This document shows positions 48,680 through 57,074 of a DNA stretch of 64,000 nucleotides, one piece after another; the stretch's first letter is position 1, and the number at the start of each line of letters is the position of its first letter. The notes beneath the pieces were generated by a model. That model was not told the origin of the DNA. It ran no database searches and saw only the letters and a program-made list of their open reading frames with translations. This stretch comes from Bacillota bacterium (GTDB taxonomy: Bacteria > Bacillota > SHA-98 > UBA4971). Made by a program: the position numbers and the translations under genes. The DNA lies in the NCBI GenBank assembly GCA_012842395.1, contig DUSX01000004.1, positions 163,464 through 227,463 of the forward strand. The letters run 5' to 3'.

Positions 48680-49525
48680 CTATTTCGGTATAACCGGTCG
48701 AACGCGTGGCCTTCTCGGCTCATACAGCCGGGGCATGAAGGGCGGGGGCTCGCCCTTCGCCTCCCTGATCGCCTCGCTCTTCCACACCAGCAGCCTCCGG
48801 TTGATCGCGTCCATGGTCGCCCGAGCCACAGCGTCCGTCTCATAGGTCCGCACGGGGGCGGTGCCTATGAGCCTCTCCTCTCCTTGCATGCCTACGGCGC
48901 TGATAGACACGAGCACCACATCCTGGTCGAGCATCTTGACGACCCTCACCTCACCGGCTGAGAGCATGCTCCGGGTTCGGAGAAACGCCTCCACCGCCGC
49001 GATGGTCGCCTGGGCCACCACTTGGTATTGGCCGTACCTCGTGGCGGGCCCCACAGCCGTGCCCGTGTACACCTTCCCTTGGAGCCCCAGCTCAACGATG
49101 GAGTCGGCAGTGTTCTTGTCGAGGTTGAGGTACACGCGCTCGATCTTGAGCCTGTGGCCCATGAGCGCCTCGAGCTCCATCTGGGGCATGTCCTTGAACA
49201 CGCACACCCCTATGCGCCTGTGGTCTATCTTCAAGCCCCATTTCGCATAGAGCACCGTCTCTATATCCCGCACAAGCTCCTGGGGAGAGCGGAGCTCGAC
49301 CGACGTACAGTGGACCTCGGTTATCATACGCTTGCCGTCCACTATGACGCGCACGGCGTTTAAGCCCGGTATCTGCGAAAGCACCTCGTTTACATCCTCG
49401 ATGTCGACATCCTCGGGCACTATATCGTTGTAAGGTATTTTGCGCCATTCTGGCCCGAGCTCATGCCAGGCCATGCGGCGGCGCGGTATTCGTCTCTCCC
49501 TAGTCTCGCCGCGCGTGTCAGTCAC
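48680..49525 (-). CDS. Conserved protein of unknown function between rnc and spoVS
   Basis: 281 residues, no signal peptide or membrane helix. Not recognised. It appears to have two alpha/beta parts: residues about 30-120 (VNEVLSQIPGLNAVRVIVDG, VHCTSVELRSPQELVRDIETVL, GLKIDHRRIGV) and about 130-260 (RVYLNLDKNTADSIVELGL, YQVVAQATIAAVEAFL, LVSISAVGMQGEERLIG, ATMDAINRRLLVW). The second part, with strand-helix repeats, resembles modules that bind small ligands or dimerise. The C-terminus is Pro/Arg-rich. GTG 49525 overlaps rnc by 8 bp and has GGGAGGGGAAGCTT, so it is translated with RNase III. Confidence 0.75.
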   Translation of the reverse strand: MTDTRGETRERRIPRRRMAWHELGPEWRKIPYNDIVPEDVDIEDVNEVLSQIPGLNAVRVIVDGKRMITEVHCTSVELRSPQELVRDIETVLYAKWGLKIDHRRIGVCVFKDMPQMELEALMGHRLKIERVYLNLDKNTADSIVELGLQGKVYTGTAVGPATRYGQYQVVAQATIAAVEAFLRTRSMLSAGEVRVVKMLDQDVVLVSISAVGMQGEERLIGTAPVRTYETDAVARATMDAINRRLLVWKSEAIREAKGEPPPFMPRLYEPRRPRVRPVIPK

Positions 49526-50321
49526 AAGCTTCCCCTCCCTCGGCACGTGCGTTCTCGGCCGCTGGCAGCATACCCATCCGGACGAGCGCGTCCGCTGCAG
49601 CGGCTTGTTCGGCCATTTTCTTCGTCTTGCCGCTTCCCCGGCCCACGGGCCCCCCGCCAAGCCTTACCTCAACTGTGAAGGTCTTGTCGTGGTCAGGCCC
49701 CTCCTCGCGCACGACTTCGTACTCGGGAATAGATTTCTCCCTTTTCTGAAAGAACTCCTGCAAGATAGCCTTGTAATTTCGCGTCTCGCGCCCGTTCGCA
49801 CCGCGGTCGGGCTCGCTCCCCGGGCGCAGCTCCCGCACCACAAGACGCCTCGCGGCCTCCAATCCCTGGTCAAGGAAAACCGCACCAAGGACGGCTTCGA
49901 ATGCGTCCGCAAGCACTGAGGGCAAACGCCGACCACCGGTGGCCTCAAGGCTCCGACCCACGCGCAGGAAGTCTGCGATCCCGAGCCGGTCTGCGGCCTC
50001 AGCGAGCGACCTCTCGCTCACCGCCCGTCCGAGCATGTCTGAGAGTTCGCCCTCGGACGCGCCCGGATGCGTGACATATAGATGCCAGGCGGTCACAAGC
50101 TTGAGCACGGCATCACCGAGAAACTCCAACCGCTCGTTGCTTGCGAGAGGATCAACCCCCTCGCATGAGCTGTGCGTCAGCGCCTGCACGAGAAGGCGCA
50201 GGTCCTTGAAGTGAATGTCAAGGAGCTTCTCCAGTCTCGCCGTCTTGTCGTCCGACCGCGCGCCGTCCGCCGCGTGTCCCCGTTCGTCGCACGCGTCCCT
50301 CCCGGGCTTAAGTCCCCCCAT
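49518..50321 (-). CDS. rnc: Ribonuclease III
   Basis: 267 residues. The catalytic domain contains the signature NERLEFLGDAVLKLV and DAFEAVLGAVFLDQGLEAAR; a double-stranded RNA-binding domain follows (NYKAILQEFFQKREKSIPEY, ending GSGKTKKMAEQAAAADAL). It matures rRNA and cuts structured mRNA. About 30 extra residues precede the core. No promoter was found in the 112 bp after the fabF terminator. Confidence 0.96.
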   Translation of the reverse strand: MGGLKPGRDACDERGHAADGARSDDKTARLEKLLDIHFKDLRLLVQALTHSSCEGVDPLASNERLEFLGDAVLKLVTAWHLYVTHPGASEGELSDMLGRAVSERSLAEAADRLGIADFLRVGRSLEATGGRRLPSVLADAFEAVLGAVFLDQGLEAARRLVVRELRPGSEPDRGANGRETRNYKAILQEFFQKREKSIPEYEVVREEGPDHDKTFTVEVRLGGGPVGRGSGKTKKMAEQAAAADALVRMGMLPAAENARAEGGEACD

Positions 50322-50345
50322 GATGGTTCACCCTCTTCGTTTGAG

Positions 50346-50377
50346 AAAAAGGGAGGCCAGAGCGTCTCCGGCCTCCC
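50346..50377 (-). terminator. Terminator of the fapR-fab operon
   Basis: Minus strand GGGAGGCC...GGCCTCCC with a GGAGACGCTCT loop, then TTTTTCTC. A classical intrinsic terminator 57 bp after fabF. Confidence 0.88.
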
Positions 50378-50433
50378 CCGCTTCTTCCCCTTGTGCGCCC
50401 GCGCGCCCACGACGCGCGGCGTGCCGCGGCCAC

Positions 50434-51675
50434 TTAAGCGTCGCAGCGCTTGAGGACTATGACGCCGTTGTGACCTCCGAACCCGAACGCGTTGGACATC
50501 GCCACGTCCACGTCCGCCTTGCGCGCGACGTTCGGCACATAGTCGAGATCGCACTCGGGGTCCGGCTCCTCGTAGTTGATCGTTGGAGGAATGACCCCAA
50601 TGGAGATGGCGAAAACGCACGCCGCCGCGCCAACGCCCCCGGCCGCACCGAGGAGATGTCCGGTCATGGACTTGGTGGAGCTTATCGGGACTTTCCCAGC
50701 CTTCTCGCCGAACAACCTCTTTATCGCGAGCGTCTCGCACTTGTCGTTGAGGGGCGTGGAAGTCCCGTGCGCGTTGATGTAATCCACGTCAGCGGGGCGG
50801 AGCCCCGCGTCGTCCAGCGCTCTCTGCATCGCAAGCAGCGGGCCCTCTCCAGTGGGATCCGGCTCCACTATGTGGTGCGCGTCGTCGCTCGCTCCATAGC
50901 CCGCAACCTCGGCGTACAGAGGCGCACCACGTCTCTGGGCGTGGTCCAGGCTCTCGAGAACTAGGACCACGCTGCCCTCCCCCATCACGAAACCATCTCG
51001 GCCCTTGTCAAACGGCCGGCACGCCCTTTGCGGCTCGTCGTTCCTACGCGACATGGCCCTCAGGGCGCAGAACCCGGCGAATCCTGCCGGCGTGATGGCC
51101 GCCTCCGCACCGCCTGCGAGCACCACGTCGGCGTCGCCCCTTTGGATCGTGCGGAAGGCCTCGCCTATCGCGTGCGTGGCAGCTGCGCAAGCCGTTGTTA
51201 CCGTGATATTGGGCCCCCTGGCGCCCGTCAATATGGCCACCTGACCAGAGGCCATATTGGGGATCATCATCGGGATGAAGAACGGGCTCACCCTTCTCGG
51301 CCCCTCAGCCCGGAGCATTCCCACCTGCTCCTCGAATACCTCCAGGCCCCCGATGCCACACCCCATCACGACCCCCACCCTGTCGCGGTCCACCGCATCC
51401 AGGGCAAGGCCGGCGTCAGCCAGCGCCATCCGCGAGGCCGCCACCGCGAACTGGGCGAATCTTGCCAGCCTGTGCGCCTCGCGATCTGTCATGTAGTCCG
51501 TCGCAACGAAGTCGCGCACCTCGCCCGCCATCTGCGTCCTAAAAGGAGACGGATCGAACCTCGTGACCCTTCCTATGCCGTTTCTCGAACTCCTCAGCCC
51601 TTCGAAGAAGGCGTCCTTACCCACCCCGATGGGGGTGACGGCGCCGAGGCCGGTCACCACCACTCGCGCTCTCAT
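50434..51675 (-). CDS. fabF: 3-Oxoacyl-ACP synthase II
   Basis: 413 residues. It performs the elongation condensations of fatty acid synthesis. The active-site Cys is in TVTTACAAATHAIGEAF, the two His in NAHGTSTPLND and STKSMTGHLLGAAG. ATG 51675 follows GGGTGAGGGA. In B. subtilis fabF lies elsewhere with fabH; here both belong to the fapR operon. Confidence 0.97.
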   Translation of the reverse strand: MRARVVVTGLGAVTPIGVGKDAFFEGLRSSRNGIGRVTRFDPSPFRTQMAGEVRDFVATDYMTDREAHRLARFAQFAVAASRMALADAGLALDAVDRDRVGVVMGCGIGGLEVFEEQVGMLRAEGPRRVSPFFIPMMIPNMASGQVAILTGARGPNITVTTACAAATHAIGEAFRTIQRGDADVVLAGGAEAAITPAGFAGFCALRAMSRRNDEPQRACRPFDKGRDGFVMGEGSVVLVLESLDHAQRRGAPLYAEVAGYGASDDAHHIVEPDPTGEGPLLAMQRALDDAGLRPADVDYINAHGTSTPLNDKCETLAIKRLFGEKAGKVPISSTKSMTGHLLGAAGGVGAAACVFAISIGVIPPTINYEEPDPECDLDYVPNVARKADVDVAMSNAFGFGGHNGVIVLKRCDA

Positions 51676-51743
51676 TCCCTCACCCCACACTACACGCCGC
51701 CTGGCGGCCCTCCCTCACGAAAGCGCACGCTGGGTGCATGCGC

Positions 51744-52007
51744 TCACTCCTCGTCAGCCACCCTCTCGAGGATGAAGTCAACGATGTCCTGGACCGTCGT
51801 GTCTTCGGCGATCTCCACATCAAGGGTCCCGAGGTCGAATTCGCGGTCGAGCTCGTCGCCGATGCTCATCCTCGTTGCAGAGTCAGCGTACAGATCGTTC
51901 ATCGTGGCGTCCCAGGTCACAAGCGATTCGTCAACCTTAGCCTCACGAACGATTATCCTCTTGACCTTCTCAAAGATCTCCTCCGCTTTCGGACTTGCTT
52001 CGCCCAT
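51744..52007 (-). CDS. acpP: Acyl carrier protein, divergent
   Basis: 87 residues between fabG and fabF. The prosthetic-group Ser is retained in DLYADSATRMSIGDELDREFDL, but the universal DLGADSLDxVELVMALE pattern is altered: Gly to Tyr, Leu to Ala after the Ser, and the acidic helix II contact residues replaced by Thr and Arg. The rest (AKVDESLVTWDATMNDL, EDTTVQDIVDFILERV) is ACP-like. ATG 52007 has GGAGGTGAATGAA. As the only ACP in the operon it is expected to carry acyl chains, yet its docking surface differs. Confidence 0.85.
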   Translation of the reverse strand: MGEASPKAEEIFEKVKRIIVREAKVDESLVTWDATMNDLYADSATRMSIGDELDREFDLGTLDVEIAEDTTVQDIVDFILERVADEE

Positions 52008-52056
52008 TTCATTCACCTCCAATGGATCATGCTTCGAACGGCTCTCAGGCCGCCCG

Positions 52057-52800
52057 CTACATAGCCATGCCCCCGTCAACGCAGAGGACTTGGCCGGTTA
52101 TGTAGCCTGCTTCATCGGACGCAAGGAAAACGCACGCAGCCGCCACCTCATCAGCCGTGCCAAGGCGTCCGAGCGGAACGCCCGCGAGCAGCTTCGCCTT
52201 GACGTCCTCCTTCAGCGAAGTGGTCATTCCCGCATCGATGAGCCCCGGAGCGACGGCGTTCACCGTCACGCCCCGCACCGCGAGCTCGCGGGCTGCGGCC
52301 TTGGTAAGCCCGATGACGCCGGCCTTGGCGGCAGAGTAGTTGGCCTGGCCGGCGTTGCCCATCACGCCCGCGACGGATGAGATGTTTATTATCCTTCCGG
52401 ACCGCTGACGGAACATCCTCCTGCCGACCGCCCGCGTGAAGTTGAAGACCCCCCGAAGGTTTACGCGGAGCACGTCGTCCCACTCCTCGTCCGTCATCCG
52501 GATGAGGAAGTTGTCCCGACGTATCCCGGCGTTGTTCACCAGGACGTCCACACGGGAGAAGCGCTCCCAGACGCGGTCGCAGACTTGCTCCACGGCCTCG
52601 GGGGACGACACATCGCACGCGAGGACCATGGCCTGCCTGCCCATGCCCTCAACCTTGCGGGCCGCCTCCTCGGCCAAGGCTAGGTTACGGCCAGCAACGA
52701 GCGCCACATCTGCGCCCTCGCGAGCAAACGCCTGGGCACACGCCTGTCCAATTCCGCCGGACGCCCCGGTCACAAGCGCGACTTTCCCCGCCAGCCTCAT
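52057..52800 (-). CDS. fabG: 3-Oxoacyl-ACP reductase
   Basis: 247 residues, short-chain dehydrogenase. NADPH site LVTGASGGIGQACAQAF, VNNAGIRRDNFLIRM, and the catalytic Ser-Tyr-Lys in ISSVAGVMGNAGQANYSAAKAG. ATG 52800 is preceded by GGAGGTTCTGTAAG and begins 1 bp after the fabD stop. Confidence 0.97.
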   Translation of the reverse strand: MRLAGKVALVTGASGGIGQACAQAFAREGADVALVAGRNLALAEEAARKVEGMGRQAMVLACDVSSPEAVEQVCDRVWERFSRVDVLVNNAGIRRDNFLIRMTDEEWDDVLRVNLRGVFNFTRAVGRRMFRQRSGRIINISSVAGVMGNAGQANYSAAKAGVIGLTKAAARELAVRGVTVNAVAPGLIDAGMTTSLKEDVKAKLLAGVPLGRLGTADEVAAACVFLASDEAGYITGQVLCVDGGMAM

Positions 52801-52801
52801 C

Positions 52802-53758
52802 TTACAGAACCTCCTTGAGGAATTCAAGCGTGTCTTCCAGAGGAGTGGAAGCCTCCGCCGCGAACACAGCGGCCTCTGGCACGATGCGCCTCACCAGGCC
52901 GGTGAGAGTCCTGCCCGGGCCCACCTCAACGAACGCTCTCACGCCCGCCTCCCACATGAACCTCACCGACTCTTCCCAAAGCACCGGCGAGCAGATCTGC
53001 CGGGCGAGCATCGCCTTGAGCTCCGCGACGCTCGACAAGGGCCTGCCCGTTACGTTGCCCACCACAGGCACGACCGGCGCGCGCATCGCCACCTTCTGGA
53101 GCTCTGGCTCGAAGGCCGACGCCGCGGGGGCCATCAGTCTGGAGTGGAAGGGCCCGCTCACATTCAGCGGAATGACCCGCCGCGCACCCGCTTCGCCGCA
53201 GAGCTCACCCGCCCTTTTCACCGCCGCGGCATCGCCCGAGATCACTATCTGGTCCGGCGAGTTGAAGTTTGCAGGCTGGACTTCGCCCACCCCCGTCAGG
53301 CGCGCTTGCCGGCAGCACTCCTCGACCGCGCTTCGTTCAAGCCCTATCACAGCGGCCATCGCACCGACGCCCGGCGGCACCGCTTTCTGCATTAGGTCAC
53401 CGCGCACCCTCACGAGACGCAGTGCGTCCGCGAACCCGATGACGTCCGCGCTGACGAGCGCGGAGTACTCCCCGAGGCTGTGACCAGCGACGAAGTCCGG
53501 CCGCGCGCCCATCGCCTTCAGGGCCTCGAACGTCGCCACGCTCACGGCCAGCACGGCAGGTTGGGTGTTCCTCGTAAGGGCCAGGTCCTCAGGCGAACCC
53601 TGGAAACAGAGCTCCGACAGGGAAAACCCCAGGGCCTCGTCGGCCTCCTCAAACACGCGGCGAGCCTCAGCGTACCGTGATACGAGGTCCCGGCCCATGC
53701 CGGGATACTGTGCCCCCTGACCTGGAAAAATGAAGGCCACTTTACCCACGAAACTCAT
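52802..53758 (-). CDS. fabD: Malonyl-CoA:ACP transacylase
   Basis: 318 residues. FIFPGQGAQYPGMGRDL at the N-terminus, the nucleophile in VAGHSLGEYSALVSA, the catalytic His in VSGPFHSRLM. It charges ACP with malonyl units. It overlaps the end of fabH by 17 bp. Confidence 0.97.
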   Translation of the reverse strand: MSFVGKVAFIFPGQGAQYPGMGRDLVSRYAEARRVFEEADEALGFSLSELCFQGSPEDLALTRNTQPAVLAVSVATFEALKAMGARPDFVAGHSLGEYSALVSADVIGFADALRLVRVRGDLMQKAVPPGVGAMAAVIGLERSAVEECCRQARLTGVGEVQPANFNSPDQIVISGDAAAVKRAGELCGEAGARRVIPLNVSGPFHSRLMAPAASAFEPELQKVAMRAPVVPVVGNVTGRPLSSVAELKAMLARQICSPVLWEESVRFMWEAGVRAFVEVGPGRTLTGLVRRIVPEAAVFAAEASTPLEDTLEFLKEVL

Positions 53759-54785
53759 CCTTGCACCAACGGAGTATGGCTGCGCCCCACGTGAGGCCCG
53801 CGCCGAAAGCGACCAAGAGCACGCGGTCTCCGGTCCTGAGCCTCCCTGCCCTCGATGCCTCGTCGAGCGCTATCGGAATGGATGCGGCAGAAGTGTTCCC
53901 GAACCTCGCCACGTTGGAGTACACTTTTTCGGGAGCGCCGAGCCGCTCGGCCGCGAGGTCCAGGAGCCTCTGGTTCGCCTGGTGAGGGATCACTAAATCG
54001 ATGTCGTCCTCGGCGAGCCCGGCTTTCGCCAGCACCTCTCGGGTGGCATCGACCATTATCCTCACGGCGAACCTGTACACCTGGTTCCCTTGCATGTGAA
54101 TGTAGTGAAGGCCCCGGTCCACCGTGTCGTGAGAAGCGGGATGAGCCGATCCCCCGCCCGGCAGCGTGAGCAAGTCGCCCCGAGTGCCGTCCGCCCCAAG
54201 GATGGAGACCATCACGCCGTCGTCGCCGTGCTCGAGCGGTCTTACGAGCACGGCACCCGCCCCGTCTCCAAAAAGCACGCACGTGTTGCGGTCCTTCCAA
54301 TTCACGATCCTCGAGAGCGTCTCGGCCCCGATGACCAGCACGTTGTCGTACATTCCCGCCGCGATAAGGCTGTGCGCGACGGAAAGCGCGTACACAAACC
54401 CGCTGCAGCCCGCACCTATGTCAAACGCGGCAGCCTTGGACGCGCCTATCTTCCCCTGCACGTTGCAGGCGCACGACGGGAAGGGCATGTCAGGAGTGAC
54501 AGTCGCCGTGATGATGAGGTCCACGTCTTCCGCAGACATCCCCGCGTCCTCCAGCGCGAGCTGGGCCGCCCGAGCAGCGAGGTCGGACGTGGTCTCTCCC
54601 TCGCGCGCGATCCGCCTTTCCCTGATGCCCGTGCGCTCCACTATCCATTCGTTGCTGGTATCAACCATCTTCTCGAGATCGTAGTTGCTGAGGATGCCTT
54701 CGGGAACAGCAGCACCGGTTCCAGCGATGCCGGCCCCGCGAAGGACCCGCGCGTTACCTCCCACTCTCACCGTCTCCCCCTTCAT
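53742..54785 (-). CDS. fabH: 3-Oxoacyl-ACP synthase III
   Basis: 347 residues. It starts fatty acid chains by condensing acyl-CoA with malonyl-ACP. Cys in AFDIGAGCSGFVYAL, His in LVIPHQANQRLLDL, Asn in VARFGNTSAASIPIALDEA. ATG 54785 overlaps plsX by 32 bp; GTG codons at 54770 and 54764 have better ribosome sites (GGGGGAG) and may be the true starts. Confidence 0.95.
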   Translation of the reverse strand: MKGETVRVGGNARVLRGAGIAGTGAAVPEGILSNYDLEKMVDTSNEWIVERTGIRERRIAREGETTSDLAARAAQLALEDAGMSAEDVDLIITATVTPDMPFPSCACNVQGKIGASKAAAFDIGAGCSGFVYALSVAHSLIAAGMYDNVLVIGAETLSRIVNWKDRNTCVLFGDGAGAVLVRPLEHGDDGVMVSILGADGTRGDLLTLPGGGSAHPASHDTVDRGLHYIHMQGNQVYRFAVRIMVDATREVLAKAGLAEDDIDLVIPHQANQRLLDLAAERLGAPEKVYSNVARFGNTSAASIPIALDEASRAGRLRTGDRVLLVAFGAGLTWGAAILRWCKDEFRG

Positions 54786-55782
54786 ATGCCTTCGCCTCAA
54801 GCATCCGCGCGATGGAGCTCACAACCCCCCCGTCGCACGCCAGCTTCGCAGCACGTATCGCGTTCATGATCGCCTTGGCCTTGGACCGCCCGTGGGCGAT
54901 GACGGTCACACCGTTGACGCCCAGGAGCATGGCGCCCCCATACTCCGAGTAATCCATGCGCGTCGCGAGGGCCTTCAACGCTGGGCGGGCGAGCAACGCT
55001 CCGACCTTGTACACGGGACTCTTGGCTATGGAGTCCTTGAGCATGCTCACGATGGCCTCCCCAACCCCCTCCGCCAGCTTGAGCACGACGTTCCCTGTGA
55101 ACCCGTCGGTCACGACCACATCGGCCTTCCCGAAGGGGATGTCCTTCCCCTCAATGTTGCCGATGAAATTCAAGCCTGCCTTGCGAAGGAGTGCGTGAGC
55201 GGCGATGACGACCTCCGTGCCCTTGCTTTCCTCTTCGCCATTGCTCAGTAGGGCGATCCTCGGCTGCGGCCTGCCCATGACGCTCGCTGCGTAGGCGGCC
55301 CCCATCTGCGCAAAGGTCACAAGATGATGGGGCCTGCACTCGGAATTGGCCCCCGCATCGACGAGCAGGCAATACCCAGTCGTTGTGGGGAACACGGTGG
55401 CTATAGCTGGCCGGTCCACACCGCGGATTCGCTTTTGCCTCATGAGCGCCGCGATCATCGCGGCTCCCGTGTTGCCGGCGGACACCATCGCGCTGGCTTC
55501 ACCCCTGGCCGCGAGGTCCGCAGCCACTATGACGGACGCGTCGCGCATCCTCCTGAGCGCTTCCACGGGATGGTGCTCGTCCATGGGGATGACCCCTCCA
55601 GCGTGAACCACCGAGACATCAAGCCCCTGCGCACCGCCGAGGGCCGAGAGCCTCTCCTCTATCTTTTCTTTGTCACCGACGAGCATCACACCCACGCCGA
55701 GCTCCTTCGCCGCCATCAGCGCACCTGCGACCGTTTCCGCCGGAGCGAAGTCGCCCCCCATGGCATCAAGGGCGATCCTCAT
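54754..55782 (-). CDS. plsX: Phosphate acyltransferase PlsX
   Basis: 342 residues. PlsX turns acyl-ACP into acyl-phosphate for PlsY. RIALDAMGGDFAPAETVAGA opens the protein; VVHAGGVIPMDEHHPVEALR, SAGNTGAAMIAAL and VVTDGFTGNVVLKLAEG are family marks. ATG 55782 overlaps fapR by 17 bp with GGGAGGCGCGC in front. Confidence 0.97.
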   Translation of the reverse strand: MRIALDAMGGDFAPAETVAGALMAAKELGVGVMLVGDKEKIEERLSALGGAQGLDVSVVHAGGVIPMDEHHPVEALRRMRDASVIVAADLAARGEASAMVSAGNTGAAMIAALMRQKRIRGVDRPAIATVFPTTTGYCLLVDAGANSECRPHHLVTFAQMGAAYAASVMGRPQPRIALLSNGEEESKGTEVVIAAHALLRKAGLNFIGNIEGKDIPFGKADVVVTDGFTGNVVLKLAEGVGEAIVSMLKDSIAKSPVYKVGALLARPALKALATRMDYSEYGGAMLLGVNGVTVIAHGRSKAKAIMNAIRAAKLACDGGVVSSIARMLEAKAYEGGDGESGR

Positions 55783-56371
55783 GCGCGCCTCCCTCCCCGA
55801 CCTCGACTCTGTCCCCAGCCGGCGAGGGGTCCAAGGCGAACACCACGAACTCCCCCTTGAACACGTCCTCGCCTCCGACCTGGGACACCACGTTCACGCG
55901 ATACCTCCGGCCACTGCGTTCAGTGACCTTTGCCGTTGCCACAAGCCTGTCGCCCGCTCTCACGGGCTTTAGGAACTTCACGGTCGCAGACCCCGTGACC
56001 GCCACCTCGGCGTCAACGAGCGCGACCGCAAGCGAGTTCGCCTGCGCAAAGATGTGATGCCCCCTCACGATGCCGCTCCGCTTGAACGCCATCTCAGCCG
56101 TGGGCTCGAGGATGGACACGCCCTCCTGCCCAAGCGCAACCCGAACGAGGTCCCCTATGACCTCCCCCGTCATCACAGACCGCACCTTTTTCGTGGCTTC
56201 CTCAGCCACCCTCCTGGTACGCTCCCGGGATTCCGGGATCCCGAGCTCCAACCTATCAAGCCGGATGGTCTGGACGCTTACGCCCAACCTTGCCGCAAGC
56301 TCCCGGTCAGTGACAAACGGGTCCGACTCGAGCAGTTCTCGAAGACGGCTATGGCGTTCAGGTTTGGACAT
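55766..56371 (-). CDS. fapR: Fatty-acid and phospholipid repressor FapR
   Basis: 201 residues. An N-terminal helix-turn-helix (DRELAARLGVSVQTIRLDRLELGIPESRER) leads through a linker to a hot-dog thioesterase-like domain (GHHIFAQANSLAVALVDAEVAVTGSATVKFLKPVRAGDRLVA in parts) that binds malonyl-CoA in B. subtilis. It represses lipid synthesis genes when malonyl-CoA is low. ATG 56371 is chosen; the upstream frame would add 18 residues. It is the first gene of the operon it controls. Confidence 0.95.
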   Translation of the reverse strand: MSKPERHSRLRELLESDPFVTDRELAARLGVSVQTIRLDRLELGIPESRERTRRVAEEATKKVRSVMTGEVIGDLVRVALGQEGVSILEPTAEMAFKRSGIVRGHHIFAQANSLAVALVDAEVAVTGSATVKFLKPVRAGDRLVATAKVTERSGRRYRVNVVSQVGGEDVFKGEFVVFALDPSPAGDRVEVGEGGAHEDRP

Positions 56372-56529
56372 GCTAGGAGCCAACGTGCGATCGCTCCTTG
56401 CTAGACACCGCTGGAGGCCGTCCACGTCAGCGGGCTCCCTCGCACGAGCCGCAGATAGGAAACAGTGCGGGCCGAACGTAAGGAAACCTAGACATAACGA
56501 CGCCTCCGGCTCGTTCTTATGACCTCGTA

Positions 56530-56546
56530 TTAGTATCTGCTGCTAA
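56530..56546 (-). promoter_or_regulatory. FapR operator
   Basis: On the minus strand TTAGCAGCAGATACTAA, a 17-bp TTAG-N9-CTAA site with 14 of 17 positions equal to the B. subtilis FapR sequence TTAGTACCTGATACTAA. It covers the expected transcription start of the fapR operon. Confidence 0.8.
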
Positions 56547-56549
56547 CTC

Positions 56550-56578
56550 AGTATACACCGGCGGCGCGGTGTTTGCAA
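56550..56578 (-). promoter_or_regulatory. SigA-type promoter of the fapR-plsX-fab operon
   Basis: Minus strand TTGCAA, 17 bp, TATACT. The FapR operator begins 3 bp downstream of the -10 box, so a bound repressor would block initiation. Confidence 0.83.
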
Positions 56579-56668
56579 GCTCACGCGGACCAGGACCATC
56601 AGGCACGCGCCCGCGCATCGCCCATCCCCGCGCCGCCGCGCAACTCGGCGATCAGCCAAACCCCAGAC

Positions 56669-56710
56669 AAAAAAGGGCCGCTCCGACGTGCAAGCCCGTC
56701 AGGGCGGCCC
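56669..56710 (-). terminator. Terminator downstream of rpmF
   Basis: Minus strand stem GGGCCGC...GCGGCCC followed by TTTTTTGTC. It ends the DUF177-rpmF transcript before the fapR promoter. The 120 bp between rpmF and this hairpin are non-coding. Confidence 0.85.
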
Positions 56711-56833
56711 GAAGGTGGCCAGCATACTCGAGGCCATCGCCCGGCGCAGCCTATGAGGAGGCTCCCGCCCGCGTCGCGGCAACGAAAGAAAACGAACAGA
56801 CAAAAAAGCGATGGCCCACGAACGATCCTCAGC

Positions 56834-57034
56834 CTATGCTTCCTTTTTTCTCTTCTCCTCCTCGATTTTTATGACCTCGCGCCCGTCGTAATAGCCGCAC
56901 TCAGGACACACACGGTGAGGCATCCTCAGTGCATGACACTTGGGGCATTTGACGAGCGTGGGCCCATCGATCTTCCACGTCGCCCGGCGCTTCCTCGTTC
57001 TCGACTTTCCGAACTTACCTTTGGGATTGGCCAT
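56834..57034 (-). CDS. rpmF: 50S ribosomal protein L32
   Basis: 66 residues. MANPKGKFGKSRTRKRRATW is the L32 start; a zinc ribbon CPKC...CPEC with CHALRMPHRVCPECGYYDGR follows, so this is the zinc-binding (C+) form. It follows DUF177, as in nearly all bacteria. Confidence 0.97.
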   Translation of the reverse strand: MANPKGKFGKSRTRKRRATWKIDGPTLVKCPKCHALRMPHRVCPECGYYDGREVIKIEEEKRKKEA

Positions 57035-57074
57035 TTCCGCTCCACTCCTGTCACGAAAGGTTGATGCCTGTAAC

